Below are positions 8,427 through 18,305 of a DNA stretch of 64,000 nt, piece by piece. Below the pieces are notes generated by a model. That model was not told where the DNA came from. It searched no databases and saw only the letters and a list, made by a program, of their open reading frames with translations. The position numbers and the translations under genes were made by a program. Origin of the DNA: Planctomycetota bacterium (lineage in GTDB: Bacteria; Planctomycetota; UBA1135; GCA-002686595); NCBI GenBank assembly GCA_002683825.1, contig NYUD01000072.1, forward strand, positions 1-64,000, read 5' to 3'. Each line of letters opens with the position of its first letter. Position 1 is the first letter of the stretch.

Positions 8427-9902
8427 ATGGCGAAGCGCAGGAAAGGCAACCCTGGGAGGGCGCGCGAGGGAGGGGCAAAGCCTGCGGGTGGCGCTGCACG
8501 TGGGGTCGGGCGTTGGACTCCACTCTTGTTGCTCGTGATCGGTGGGGTGGCGTTCGTTCTTTGGAGTGAACTACGTCCTGCCCCGGAACCGGTCGAGCCG
8601 ATGGACTACGCCCAGGTCGATCCGGAGGTGCGTTCGATCCTGCGCAAGAAGCTGGAGGAAGCGCAAGAGGATTCTAGGTCGGCGGAAGCGCACGGAGCGC
8701 TCGGCATGGTCTACGAGGCGAACGGACTCTGGACCGAGGCGGCGCGGTCCTATGTCAACGCCTCGAAGCTCGCTCCGTCCGATCCCCGCTGGCTCTTCCA
8801 TCGGGGTGTCGTCCTGGCCAAACTCGGGGCCTTCGACGAGGCTCTGGCCCTCTATGAGAGCGTCTCAGAGGATCGTCCAAGCGCGGGGGCCGCGCACTAC
8901 AGAAGCGGCGAAATTTTTATGGACACCGGACGCGTCGCGGAAGCAGAGGCGAGCTTTCAGAAGGCGTTGCTGCGCCTCCCCCGACGCGCGGAAGCTCACG
9001 CCGGACTGGCTTCCGTGCTCTTGCGTCAAGGGAACTACGCCGAGGCCGAGGCGCACCTGGAGAAGGCTCTCGAGCTCGATTCCGGATACAAGCAGGCGCA
9101 CTACCTTCTCGGCCTGGCCTATCGCGGTCAGGGGCGCGCCGAGGATGCCAGGCGCGAACTGTCGGAAGGGGTAGCTGCGGAGCGGCGCTATCCACCCGAT
9201 CCACTGTCGCTGCAGATCGCGGGCTTTCGGGTCAACATCGCCGCGCAAATCGAGCGTGCTCAGGTGCTGCTTGATTCCGGGAAGGTCGACGCGGCGCTCC
9301 GCCTCTTGGAAAACTTGAACAGGCGGCGTCCGGACGATACGCAGGTCTTGAATAACCTCGCCATCGCTCACATGCGCGGCGGCAGGAACGAACGCGCTTT
9401 GGAGTTCCTCGAAAATGCCGAGAAGAAACGGCCCGACGAATTCGCCACCTGGATCAACCGTGCCGGTTGTCTCTTGGCGCTCGAACGCCGCGATGAGGCG
9501 CTGTCGGCTGCGGAACGAGCATGTGAACTTGCACCCCAGATCGGCGCGGCGCACCTCTTGTGCGGCAAGATTCTTGCTCTCGAGGGGCGCCTGGCCGAGG
9601 CCTATCCGTATCTTCAGACCTCGGTCGGATTGGATGGCGGTAACGCGGATGCACACTTCCTTTTCGGTGAGGTGTGTGCTGCCCTCGGCAATTATCCCGA
9701 GGCCAAGTCCAGTTTTGAAATGGCGACGCGGATCGCTCCGAACCACCTCATGGCTCAGGTCAAGTTGTGTCGCGTCTATATTGGACTCGGTCTCTTCGAT
9801 GAAGCGGAAGAGTCCCTCGCCAGGGCGCGACGGCTGTCGCCGCGTGCTTCCGCGGTTGCAGCTGCCGGAAAATTCCTGGCCGAGCGACGGCCGGGAAGAT
9901 GA
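8427..9902 (+). CDS. Membrane-anchored TPR protein (UnbV partner 1)
   Basis: 491 residues: a basic N-terminus, one hydrophobic helix (WTPLLLLVIGGVAFVLW), then about ten tetratricopeptide repeats such as AHAGLASVLLRQGNYAEAEAHLEKALELD. Topology suggests a periplasmic TPR scaffold. The track start is a TTG at 8406; the ATG seven codons later (MAKRRKG) is preferred. It overlaps the following UnbV gene by ATGA, indicating translational coupling. It is paralogous to the TPR protein at 57091-58503, sharing LGMVYEAN followed by a W/Y-AAR-Y pattern near the N-terminus. Similar TPR/CRTAC1 pairs are common in planctomycetes and acidobacteria, without a settled function. Confidence 0.85.
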   Translation: MAKRRKGNPGRAREGGAKPAGGAARGVGRWTPLLLLVIGGVAFVLWSELRPAPEPVEPMDYAQVDPEVRSILRKKLEEAQEDSRSAEAHGALGMVYEANGLWTEAARSYVNASKLAPSDPRWLFHRGVVLAKLGAFDEALALYESVSEDRPSAGAAHYRSGEIFMDTGRVAEAEASFQKALLRLPRRAEAHAGLASVLLRQGNYAEAEAHLEKALELDSGYKQAHYLLGLAYRGQGRAEDARRELSEGVAAERRYPPDPLSLQIAGFRVNIAAQIERAQVLLDSGKVDAALRLLENLNRRRPDDTQVLNNLAIAHMRGGRNERALEFLENAEKKRPDEFATWINRAGCLLALERRDEALSAAERACELAPQIGAAHLLCGKILALEGRLAEAYPYLQTSVGLDGGNADAHFLFGEVCAALGNYPEAKSSFEMATRIAPNHLMAQVKLCRVYIGLGLFDEAEESLARARRLSPRASAVAAAGKFLAERRPGR

Positions 9903-11605
9903 TGCGTACTGAAATGGGATGTCTTCGGGCGCATCAGAAATGTGCTCTCGCGAGCGCTCTTCTCTTTCTTGTCGCCGGGTGTGGGGGTGAGGGCGATGTT
10001 TCCGGCAGCGAAGCGACCCCTGCGGACAACCCGTCTTCGAGCGAGGCCTGGTTTCGGGACGTGACAACGGATGCGGGCATACGGTTCAAGCACGAGGCGT
10101 TGCGCGAGCGGCGCTTTTGGTTCCCAGAGATCATGGGCAGTGGGTTGGGTTTCGGCGATGTCGATGACGACGGATATCTCGATCTTTACCTTGTGCAAAG
10201 CGGAGTGCTTGGGGAGAGTTCGGACAACGCGCAGACCAACCGGATGTTGCGCAACCGAACCGACGGCACCTTTGAAGACGTGACCGGCTCGTCAGGTACC
10301 GGGGACCAGGGTTATGGGATGGGATGTGCTTTCGGGGATGCCGACGAAGACGGGGATCTCGACCTCTACGTGACCAACGTGGGGCCGAACGCTCTCTTTC
10401 AAAACGAGGGTGATGTGGTGTTCACCGACGCAACGGAGGCCGCCGGCGTCGGCGAGGGGCGCTGGGGAACGAGCTGCGGCTTTCTCGACTACGATGCCGA
10501 CGGGGATCTGGATCTCTTCGTCGTCAACTACCTGAACTGGTCGAGCGACCGCGAACTTCCATGCAGCTCGGCCTATGGGCTCGAGGACTACTGCAATCCG
10601 AACAACTACAACGCTCCCGCCTCGGATGTGCTCTATCGAAACGAAGGTGGAATGCGTTTCACCGACGTCTCCGAAGCGACAGGGATCGCACGCGTTTTCG
10701 GCAACGGCCTGGGGGTTGCGACGGGCGATTTTGACGGCGACGGGAGGGTCGACATTTACGTAGCCAACGACCTCATGGCCAACCAGTTATGGCGCGGACA
10801 GGCGGACGGCACTTTCGTGGACGACGCGCTACTGGCAGGTTGCGCGGTCGCCCTGGATGGCGGGGTGGAGGCCGGCATGGGCGTTCTGGCCATGGACATG
10901 GAAAACGATGGCGACCTGGATCTGTTCATGACGCACCTGCGAGAGGAGTCGAATACCTTCTACCTGAACGAGGGCGAGCTCTTCATCGACAACACGGCGA
11001 TGATGGGGCTTTCGAGCCCGAGCTTCCCGTTCACAGGTTTCGGAGTGGGGGCCGCCGACTTTGACAAGGACGGCTACCAGGACCTCTACGTGGCCAACGG
11101 TCGCGTGACCTTCGGCCGGCCTCTCTTCGACGCCGACGATCCATTCGCCGAGCCGAACCAGCTCTTCCGCGGCGTCGAGGGAGCGGGGTTCGAGGAGGTT
11201 CTACCCCGTGGGGGAGTTCGACCGGCGATCATCGGGAACAGCCGCGGGCTCGCGCTCGGCGACTACGACAACGATGGCGACGTGGACTTGGCGGTGCTGG
11301 ACAACGGCGGGGGTGTGCACTTGCTCGAAAACGTTCTCGAGAGACAGGAGCATTGGATTCAGATCCGCGTCTGTACGAAGAACGGGCGCGATGCGTACGG
11401 AACTCTCGTCGGCGTAGGCGATGTGAAGCGCCGGTGGCGCCAGGTTCAGGCGGCCTACAGCTATTGCTCGAGCAACGATCCAAGGGTCCACTTCGGCCTG
11501 GGTTCCGCTTCCGGTCCGGTCGAGGTTGAAGTGGTTTGGGACGGTCGTAAACAGCGTTTCGGTCCACTGGAGATCGACCGCATTCACACACTGCGAATGG
11601 AATGA
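9899..11605 (+). CDS. FG-GAP/VCBS repeat lipoprotein with ASPIC/UnbV domain (copy 1)
   Basis: 568 residues. The signal peptide ends in the lipobox LVAGC. At least seven calcium-binding-type repeats of the form GDxDxDGxxDLY follow ([45 protein letters not shown]), predicting an integrin-like beta-propeller. The C-terminal ASPIC/UnbV domain has [18 protein letters not shown] and ends shortly after [10 protein letters not shown]. It is probably displayed on the cell surface or in the periplasm. It forms a coupled pair with the preceding TPR gene; an ABC exporter follows 19 bp later. The substrate or ligand is unknown. Confidence 0.9.
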   Translation: MMRTEMGCLRAHQKCALASALLFLVAGCGGEGDVSGSEATPADNPSSSEAWFRDVTTDAGIRFKHEALRERRFWFPEIMGSGLGFGDVDDDGYLDLYLVQSGVLGESSDNAQTNRMLRNRTDGTFEDVTGSSGTGDQGYGMGCAFGDADEDGDLDLYVTNVGPNALFQNEGDVVFTDATEAAGVGEGRWGTSCGFLDYDADGDLDLFVVNYLNWSSDRELPCSSAYGLEDYCNPNNYNAPASDVLYRNEGGMRFTDVSEATGIARVFGNGLGVATGDFDGDGRVDIYVANDLMANQLWRGQADGTFVDDALLAGCAVALDGGVEAGMGVLAMDMENDGDLDLFMTHLREESNTFYLNEGELFIDNTAMMGLSSPSFPFTGFGVGAADFDKDGYQDLYVANGRVTFGRPLFDADDPFAEPNQLFRGVEGAGFEEVLPRGGVRPAIIGNSRGLALGDYDNDGDVDLAVLDNGGGVHLLENVLERQEHWIQIRVCTKNGRDAYGTLVGVGDVKRRWRQVQAAYSYCSSNDPRVHFGLGSASGPVEVEVVWDGRKQRFGPLEIDRIHTLRME

Positions 11606-11624
11606 GAGGTCCCGGGGCCGCAGG

Positions 11625-13403
11625 ATGAAGGCGTCTTTTCAGGGCACACCGTTCAGGCGGCTATTGGCGTACGGGCGACCCCATCGAAGGGTCATCCGGA
11701 AAGCGTCGTTGTTTTCGGTCCTCAACAAGATCTTCGACCTGGCTCCGCCGGCCTTGATCGGTGCGGCGGTGGACATTGTCATCGAGCGAGAGAACTCACT
11801 GATCGCGAAGTTCGGGTATTCCGATGGCTGGACTCAGCTACTGATCCTGACATTCCTGACGCTTGTGATCTGGGGACTCGAGTCGCTCTTCGAATACAAG
11901 CAGTCCGTCGCCTGGCGCAACCTGGCACAGACCGTGCAGCACGAGATGCGTTTGGACCTGTATGGACACGTTCAAGAAATGGAGTTGGCCTTCTTCGAGG
12001 ATCGAAGTACCGGCGGTCTGATGTCGGTGATGAATGATGATGTGAACCAACTCGAACGCTTTCTCGACACGGGGGGGAACGAAATCCTCCAGGTCGCGAC
12101 GACGGTCATCGTGATCGGGGCCGCGTTCTTCGTTCTGGCCCCTGAGGTGGCCTGGATGTCGATGTTGCCGATGCCGTTCATTCTCTGGGGGTCGCTGGCT
12201 TATCAACGGTTGCTGGCACCCCGGTATGCGAAGGTGCGCAAGGAGGTCGGGCTTCTGAATGCTGACCTCGCGGGGAACCTGGGTGGAATCGTGACGATCA
12301 AGAGTTTCACCGCCGAAGATCGCGAACGCCGTCGCATTTCGGAGCGAAGCGATACCTATCGCCTGTCGAACCAAAGCGCGATAGCGCTCAGCTCCGCCTT
12401 CTCCCCGCTGATCCGTTTCGTGATCCTCCTGGGGTTTTGCGGCACCTTGCTGTTCGGTGGCAAGATGGCCCTCGGGGGCGAGTTAGCCATCGGCGCGTAT
12501 GCCGTGATGGTCTTCATGACCCAGCGGTTGCTCTGGCCCCTGACCCGGCTGGGCGCGACGTTTGACCTGTATCAACGTGCCATGGCCTCGACCACCCGTA
12601 TCCTCGATCTTCTGGACGTGCGGCCCGCGATCCTCGGAGGAAGAAAGCGACTCGCGATGGAGGCGGTCCGCGGTCGCATGTGCTTCGAGGGAGTGCACTT
12701 CCAGTACTCGAACGGGACGACGATCTTCGACGGTCTCGACCTCGAAATTCCGCCGGGAAAGACGACAGCATTCGTCGGCGTGACCGGTGCCGGTAAGACC
12801 ACGCTGGTCAAGTTGCTACTGCGCCTGTACGACCCGACGGGCGGAACCATAACCCTGGATGGGCACGACCTCTGCGATCTAGAGCTTGCCGATCTGCGCC
12901 GCGCGATCGGATTGGTGGCTCAGGATGTCTTCTTGTTCCACGGTTCCGTCCGCGAGAACGTGGTCTACGGTCGTTCCGACGCTAGCGAGCATGAGCTCGT
13001 GCAAGCTGCACGGTTGGCGGAGGCTCACGATTTCGTGCGCGCCCTGCCGCAGGGCTACGACACGGTCGTCGGCGAGCGAGGACAGAAACTCTCCGGCGGG
13101 CAGCGACAACGGCTCTCGATCGCGCGCGCCGTGCTCAAGGCGCCGCCCGTATTGGTTCTCGATGAGGCGACGTCGTCGATCGACAATGAAACGGAAGCCG
13201 CGATTCAACGCTCCCTCATGCGAATGAGCATCGATCGGACGATGATTGTGATCGCCCACAGGCTATCGACGATCCGACATGCCGATCACATCCACGTGCT
13301 GGAGGAGGGTCGCATCGTTGAGAGCGGGACGCACGACGAGCTGGTATCGAAGAGCGGTCTCTACGCCGGTCTCTGGAGGGTGCAGACGGGCGAGGCTCGC
13401 TAG
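11625..13403 (+). CDS. ABC exporter, fused TM and ATPase domains
   Basis: 592-residue half-transporter of the MsbA/lipid-and-drug exporter type. An N-terminal six-helix membrane domain (about residues 20-330) precedes the nucleotide-binding domain. The NBD has Walker [10 protein letters not shown], signature [10 protein letters not shown], Walker [11 protein letters not shown] and H-loop IAHRLST. The ORF is open to 11526 inside the UnbV gene; the ATG at 11625 (MKASFQG) is chosen because it avoids overlap and gives the normal N-terminus. It probably works as a homodimer. It may share a transcript with the TPR-UnbV pair; the exported substrate is not evident. Confidence 0.92.
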   Translation: MKASFQGTPFRRLLAYGRPHRRVIRKASLFSVLNKIFDLAPPALIGAAVDIVIERENSLIAKFGYSDGWTQLLILTFLTLVIWGLESLFEYKQSVAWRNLAQTVQHEMRLDLYGHVQEMELAFFEDRSTGGLMSVMNDDVNQLERFLDTGGNEILQVATTVIVIGAAFFVLAPEVAWMSMLPMPFILWGSLAYQRLLAPRYAKVRKEVGLLNADLAGNLGGIVTIKSFTAEDRERRRISERSDTYRLSNQSAIALSSAFSPLIRFVILLGFCGTLLFGGKMALGGELAIGAYAVMVFMTQRLLWPLTRLGATFDLYQRAMASTTRILDLLDVRPAILGGRKRLAMEAVRGRMCFEGVHFQYSNGTTIFDGLDLEIPPGKTTAFVGVTGAGKTTLVKLLLRLYDPTGGTITLDGHDLCDLELADLRRAIGLVAQDVFLFHGSVRENVVYGRSDASEHELVQAARLAEAHDFVRALPQGYDTVVGERGQKLSGGQRQRLSIARAVLKAPPVLVLDEATSSIDNETEAAIQRSLMRMSIDRTMIVIAHRLSTIRHADHIHVLEEGRIVESGTHDELVSKSGLYAGLWRVQTGEAR

Positions 13404-13556
13404 TGCATGCGACTTCGCCCGCGTCGGTGCTCGCCTACGTGCCGAACGACTGCCGCCGGGAACTCGTCAAGCGGCGGACATTCTTGGCCAAGGCCGAGGA
13501 AAAGGCCGTCCAAGGGGTGCATGAAGCCACGCACCAGCGCCCGCTGAGGCCGGCCG
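13404..13556. other. Intergenic, convergent ABC exporter/mutS
   Basis: 153 bp between two convergent genes. I see no convincing hairpin with a T-run on either strand and no ORF worth calling. Confidence 0.5.
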
Positions 13557-16226
13557 TTACAGCTTGTCCTTGAGTTCCTGGAGCAATGTCAGGGCACGCA
13601 GCGGCGTCATGGAGTCCAGGTCCGCGCTGCGGAGCGCTTCCTCGATCGGACTCGGAGCAGCAAAGAGGCCCAACTGCACTCCGGCCCCTTGCCTTTCCAG
13701 GGGCGCCGCGGCTGCGGCGGGCGCTTCCGAGAGGATGCGTTGTGCCAACCCCTCTTCGTCGCGTTCAAGATCCCGGAGAATCGCCTTGGCGCGATCGATC
13801 ACCTCTCGCGGTACGCCGGCCAGGCGCGCGACGTGAATGCCGTAAGAACGATCCGTTCCGCCCACCAGGATCTTGTGCAGGAAGACGATTTCGTCTCCCA
13901 TTTCGCGTACGGCGACGTTGCGGTTGACAGCCCCCGGGTAGCGCGTCGAGAGATCGGTCAGCTGGTGGTAGTGCGTTGCGAAGAGCGTGCGCGCCGCGAC
14001 GTGTTCGTGGAGGTGTTCCGCGATCGACCAGGCCAGGGCCAGCCCGTCGAAGGTTGAAGTTCCGCGACCGACCTCATCCAGGATGATCAGGGAGCGAGCG
14101 CTGGCGTTGTTCAGGATGTTGGCGATCTCCACCATTTCGACCATGAAGGTCGAGTCGCCCCGGCTGATGTCGTCGCCCGCTCCGACGCGCGTGAAGATAC
14201 GATCGACCACACCTATACGCGCGCTGTCCGCGGGGACGAACGAACCGATTTGCGCCAGTAAGGTGATCAAGGCGACCTGGCGGATGTAGGTCGACTTGCC
14301 GGCCATGTTCGGTCCGGTGAGGATCGTCAAGCGATGGCTGTCGCGGTTGAGCCTGGCGTCGTTGGGCACGAAATTTTCGCACGAGCTGGAACCCTCGAGC
14401 ACCGGGTGACGCCCCTCTGTGATGTCGAGTTCGTCCGAGTCGTCCACCTCCGGTGCGACGTAGCGGTTCTGCGCCGCGACCTCCGCCAGAGATGCGAGTG
14501 TGTCGATCCTTGCCACCGCGTGTGCTGATTCCAGGACCCGGCGCACCTCTGCGGCAACCTCTTCCTTGAGCTCACAGAAGAGGACATATTCCCGTTCCTG
14601 CGAGAGCTCCTCGGACTTCAGAACCTTGGTCTCGAATTCCTTGAGCTCGGGCGTGATGTAGCGTTCGGCCGTCTTGATCGTCTGCTTGCGCACGTAGTGT
14701 TCGGGCACACGCTCGATCTGGCCGCGTGGCACTTCGATGAAGTAGCCGAAAACCGAGTTGAAGCCGATCTTCAAGCCGGGAATCCCGCTGCGCTGGCTCT
14801 CTTCCGTCTGGAACCGAGCCATCCACGACTTCCCGTCGCCGGCGATCTGGCGCAGTTCGTCCAGCTCGGGGCAGATGCCCGAGCGGATGATGCCGCCTTC
14901 CTTGATCGTCATGGGCGGTTCGTCCACCAGGGTTTCGTCGATCCGCTTCGTCAGGTCGTCCAGCGGGTCCAGATCGTCGCGTAGCTCGCCGAGAACGGAC
15001 GAAAGCGAGCTGTTCAGCTTTTCGCGCAGCGGCGGCAACTGCCGCATCGAAGCGGCCAGGGACACCAGATCGCGCGCGTTGCAACGCCCCGTCGAGATCT
15101 TTCCGACGAGTCTTTCCATATCCAGAACGTCGTGCAACAGATCGCGAATGTCCTCGCGCAGGACGGTCGATTCGACGAGTTCCGCCACACCCTGTTGGCG
15201 GTGGCGGATACGGGCGACGTCGCACAGCGGACTCAGCACCCACTCTCGCAGAAGCCTCGAACCCATCGGTGTGCGTGTGTCGTCCAGCACCTCCAAGAGC
15301 GTGCCCTCGCGCCGACCGTCGCGCTGCGTCTGAACCAGCTCGAGGCACGTGCGCGTCGCGCGGTCCAAAACAAGGTGGTTCTCCGTCGAGACCTTTTCGA
15401 TCCGCAGAATGTGTGCGCACCTCGCTTGCTGCGTCTCGGAGATGTATTCGAGCAGCGCCCCCGCCGCGGGGATGACGGCCGAATTCTCCTCGATGCCGAA
15501 GCCGTCCAGTTTCAACACGCCGAAATGTTTCGTCAGCGACCTGCGTGCGGTCTCGCCATCGAAGCGCCAGGGCTCCCGTTCGGTCACCGACAACCCCATG
15601 CGCTCCGTGATCTCGGTGCCCCAGCCCGGTTGCTGATCCAGGAGTTCGGGCGAAAGCAGGAGCTCGGCAGGTTGAATGCGACCGAGTTCATCCAGCACGC
15701 GCTTTGGTGAGAGTTCGGCGGCCAGCAAGCGTCCCGTCGACAGGTCGACCCATGCGAGACCCGCTTCCGTGCGTCCGACCGCCAGGGCCGCCAGGTAGTT
15801 GTTCGAACGGGCGTCGAGCGCGTTCTCTTCCGTCAGGGTTCCCGCCGTCACGATGCGCACGATGCCGCGCTCGACGATCCCCTTGGATTCGCGGGGATCG
15901 GTCAGCTGTTCGCAAATCGCGACCTTGAAGCCCTTCTTCACCAGCCGCATCAGGTACGTATCGAGCGACTTTACGGGGATTCCCGCCATGGGGATGGGGG
16001 AGGCGCTGCCCTTCGACCGCGAGGTCAATGTCAGGCCGAGATGGCGCGCCACCGTGACGGCATCGTCATGGAATAGTTCATAAAAATCGCCCATGCGGAA
16101 GAAGAGCAGGGCCCCGGGCGCCTCCTTCTTGGCGCGCCAAAACTGCTCCATCATGGGCGTGTCTTTGCTCGACGAGCCTTTCGCCTTGGCCGAGCGTGCG
16201 ACGATGCGGGTGCTACGGGGTGCCAT
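13557..16226 (-). CDS. mutS: DNA mismatch repair protein MutS
   Basis: 889-residue MutS1, the mismatch recognition ATPase. The mismatch-binding Phe-x-Glu appears in FFRMGDFYELFHDD near the N-terminus. The C-terminal ABC-type ATPase has Walker A GPNMAGKSTYIRQ, the D/E motif IILDEVGRGTSTFDG and ATHYHQL. Length and domain order are normal; a basic Ser/Lys-rich N-terminal extension of about 22 residues precedes the recognition domain. No mutL is nearby. Start ATG at 16226, 60 bp from the divergent lipoprotein gene. Confidence 0.98.
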   Translation of the reverse strand: MAPRSTRIVARSAKAKGSSSKDTPMMEQFWRAKKEAPGALLFFRMGDFYELFHDDAVTVARHLGLTLTSRSKGSASPIPMAGIPVKSLDTYLMRLVKKGFKVAICEQLTDPRESKGIVERGIVRIVTAGTLTEENALDARSNNYLAALAVGRTEAGLAWVDLSTGRLLAAELSPKRVLDELGRIQPAELLLSPELLDQQPGWGTEITERMGLSVTEREPWRFDGETARRSLTKHFGVLKLDGFGIEENSAVIPAAGALLEYISETQQARCAHILRIEKVSTENHLVLDRATRTCLELVQTQRDGRREGTLLEVLDDTRTPMGSRLLREWVLSPLCDVARIRHRQQGVAELVESTVLREDIRDLLHDVLDMERLVGKISTGRCNARDLVSLAASMRQLPPLREKLNSSLSSVLGELRDDLDPLDDLTKRIDETLVDEPPMTIKEGGIIRSGICPELDELRQIAGDGKSWMARFQTEESQRSGIPGLKIGFNSVFGYFIEVPRGQIERVPEHYVRKQTIKTAERYITPELKEFETKVLKSEELSQEREYVLFCELKEEVAAEVRRVLESAHAVARIDTLASLAEVAAQNRYVAPEVDDSDELDITEGRHPVLEGSSSCENFVPNDARLNRDSHRLTILTGPNMAGKSTYIRQVALITLLAQIGSFVPADSARIGVVDRIFTRVGAGDDISRGDSTFMVEMVEIANILNNASARSLIILDEVGRGTSTFDGLALAWSIAEHLHEHVAARTLFATHYHQLTDLSTRYPGAVNRNVAVREMGDEIVFLHKILVGGTDRSYGIHVARLAGVPREVIDRAKAILRDLERDEEGLAQRILSEAPAAAAAPLERQGAGVQLGLFAAPSPIEEALRSADLDSMTPLRALTLLQELKDKL

Positions 16227-16286
16227 GCAGAGGAGTTTACAAACCGCGGCGGGCCCTTGAGCGGTAGGATCCCCATCTCTGGTTCC

Positions 16287-17612
16287 ATGCGTATTCTCTT
16301 TCCGCTGCTTTCCCTGGCCGCGTGCGCGTCCTACCCCGAAAAGGTCTCCGGAGCCCTCGGGAATTTCGAGGCCGGCCGCTTCGACGACGCCATGGCGGTC
16401 CTGAGCGATGAGGATCGCCTGGGGTCCGCGTTTCTCGCGGGCGCCGAGGCGGGGACCGTGGCCTTGGCCGCCGGCTATTGGGACCTGGCGCGATCCTATT
16501 TCGAGCAGGCGGCCGCCGCGTCGGCCGACATCGAGGAGCGCGCCCTGGTGGGACCGGAGGCCCTCGGAGAGGCGCTAGGCTCGTGGGTGCTCAGCGATGG
16601 CGTACGCTCCTATGAGGGCGAAGGCTTCGAGCGCGTCTACGTGCATACGTCCCTGGGGTTGACGTATCTGGCCCAGGGGCTCCTGGACGATGTGTATGTC
16701 GAGGCGCGGCTCGCCAATCGGCTCCTCGAAGCCGAGGAGAAGCTCTACGAGACGAAATACAAGGCCGGCGGATTCGGCCATCTGCTGTCGGCGCTGACCT
16801 ACGAGCTCCTCGGACAGCCCGATCAGGCCTACATCGACTACGAGCGGATGGAGGCCAAGGGTCTCGGCACGGCCCTGGCGGGTCGGGCGCTCGTGCGACT
16901 GGCGAAAGTCCTGGGACGAACGGAGGAGCTCGGGCGCTGGGAGGAGTCCTTCGGCAAGGACGTGGAACGTCCCGCCGGCGCGGCCGGCATCGTGGTTCTG
17001 GCGGGCGTCGGCATGGGGCCGTACAAGGTGGAGAACTCGCTGAACGTGTACACGCCCGACGGGCTGTTCCGCATAGCCGTACCCAAGTACCGTTCACGGC
17101 CGCAGGTCGTTTCCGATCTGCGCTTGATCGACGAAGAGAGCGGCGTCAGTCTCCGCACGGAGCGCGTCGAGGACGTCACCGCGGTCGCGCACAAGAACCT
17201 CAAGGATCGCCTGGCCTGGTTGACCGCCAAGTCGGCCCTGCGGAGTGCGGGGAAAATGGTGCTGACCAACCAACTGGAGGAGAAGTACGACGGAGCCGGC
17301 TTTCTTGCCGGAACGCTCTTCACAGCCATGACCGAACGCGCGGATTTGCGTGCCTGGATGTCCCTGCCCGATTCCTGGCAAGCTTGCAGACTCTTCGTCC
17401 CGCCGGGCACGCGCACCTTCACGCTCGAGGCGATCGGCGGTCACACCGTTTCGCTAGGCAGCTACCAGCTCGAACCCGAGGAAACCATGTTCGTGTTTGT
17501 CCGCACCCTGGGGCCCGATATCTACGCCCACGTGGTAGGTGGGCAGCGGGTCGAACCACCTATCGGCGAGCCCTCCGGGTTCGAATCGAACCGAGAAACC
17601 AACTCCCCATGA
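16287..17612 (+). CDS. COG3014-like lipoprotein, LpoB operon partner
   Basis: 441 residues with a short signal peptide and lipobox (LAACAS) when started at the ATG at 16287; the track start at 16257 is a TTG that would spoil the signal peptide. The N-terminal half is helical and TPR-like (GNFEAGRFDDAMAVL, YELLGQPDQAYIDYERM). The second half contains a beta-rich region ending SLGSYQLEPEETMFVFVRT. It resembles uncharacterised COG3014 proteins, which are often found next to LpoB-type genes. It overlaps lpoB by ATGA, so the two are translationally coupled. It probably sits at the outer membrane in an envelope-biogenesis role (inference). Confidence 0.7.
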   Translation: MRILFPLLSLAACASYPEKVSGALGNFEAGRFDDAMAVLSDEDRLGSAFLAGAEAGTVALAAGYWDLARSYFEQAAAASADIEERALVGPEALGEALGSWVLSDGVRSYEGEGFERVYVHTSLGLTYLAQGLLDDVYVEARLANRLLEAEEKLYETKYKAGGFGHLLSALTYELLGQPDQAYIDYERMEAKGLGTALAGRALVRLAKVLGRTEELGRWEESFGKDVERPAGAAGIVVLAGVGMGPYKVENSLNVYTPDGLFRIAVPKYRSRPQVVSDLRLIDEESGVSLRTERVEDVTAVAHKNLKDRLAWLTAKSALRSAGKMVLTNQLEEKYDGAGFLAGTLFTAMTERADLRAWMSLPDSWQACRLFVPPGTRTFTLEAIGGHTVSLGSYQLEPEETMFVFVRTLGPDIYAHVVGGQRVEPPIGEPSGFESNRETNSP

Positions 17613-18247
17613 AAACAGCAACCGCTTCCACACTGGCCCTCACCGCCCTTCTTTCCTTCACGACCCTCGGTTGTAGCTCGATGGGCTACCAGGACCCCTC
17701 CAAGTCCGAGCTGGTCACGATCGACTTCGGTTCGACCGATCTGCAGACCCTTGCAGGAGACATGATGGTCTCGCTCGAAGAAGCCCCGGCCTTGATGTAC
17801 ATGGAGAATCCCGGCAAGGACGCCGACAAGCGCGTCATCCTCTTCATCGGTGACGTCGAGAACCGCACGGCCGAGCACATCGACACTGCGGCCATTACCG
17901 ACAAGATTCAGACCCAGCTTTTCAAGAACGGTAAGTTTCGTCTCGTCGCTGGAAAGCAAGGCCAGGCCCAGATCTCTGACCAGGTACGCTTCCAGCAATC
18001 AGGGGCGGTGCGCGAAGAGATGATGCGTACCGTGGGGCGCCAGCTCGGTGCCGACGTGGTGCTGTACGGGAGTTTGCGTTCCATCGACAAGAAGCGCAGC
18101 GCTTCCCTGGAAAGCGCTGGGCGCACCACTCGGGACAAGTACTACCAGTTCATTTTGCGCTGCGTGAATATCGAGACCGCTGAGATCCTCTGGCAGAACG
18201 AGGTCGAGTTGCGTAAACGCTCGAAAACCGGGGTCTTCGGTCGCTAG
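17609..18247 (+). CDS. lpoB: LpoB-type penicillin-binding protein activator
   Basis: 212-residue outer-membrane lipoprotein (lipobox TLGCSS) of the COG3417/LpoB family, which in enterobacteria stimulates PBP1b. Family signatures include VILFIGDVENRTAEHIDT, DKIQTQLFKNGKFRLV and LGADVVLYGSLRSI. The track ORF starts at 17384 inside the upstream gene; the ATG at 17609 overlapping the upstream stop gives the signal peptide. Its presence suggests a peptidoglycan synthase regulated from the outer membrane. The family also has distant CsgG-like members, so the partner is uncertain. Confidence 0.82.
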   Translation: MKTATASTLALTALLSFTTLGCSSMGYQDPSKSELVTIDFGSTDLQTLAGDMMVSLEEAPALMYMENPGKDADKRVILFIGDVENRTAEHIDTAAITDKIQTQLFKNGKFRLVAGKQGQAQISDQVRFQQSGAVREEMMRTVGRQLGADVVLYGSLRSIDKKRSASLESAGRTTRDKYYQFILRCVNIETAEILWQNEVELRKRSKTGVFGR

Positions 18248-18305
18248 CGCGGGCGACCCCGCGATTCGCGGCAACGAGCCCCTCACCTCGGTGCCCTGCT
18301 CCGTA

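Noticed and set aside
17570-17600. GGGTTCGAATCGAACC resembling a tRNA T-arm
   Set aside because: It lies inside the coding 3' end of the COG3014-like gene and no acceptor stem or anticodon arm can be built around it.
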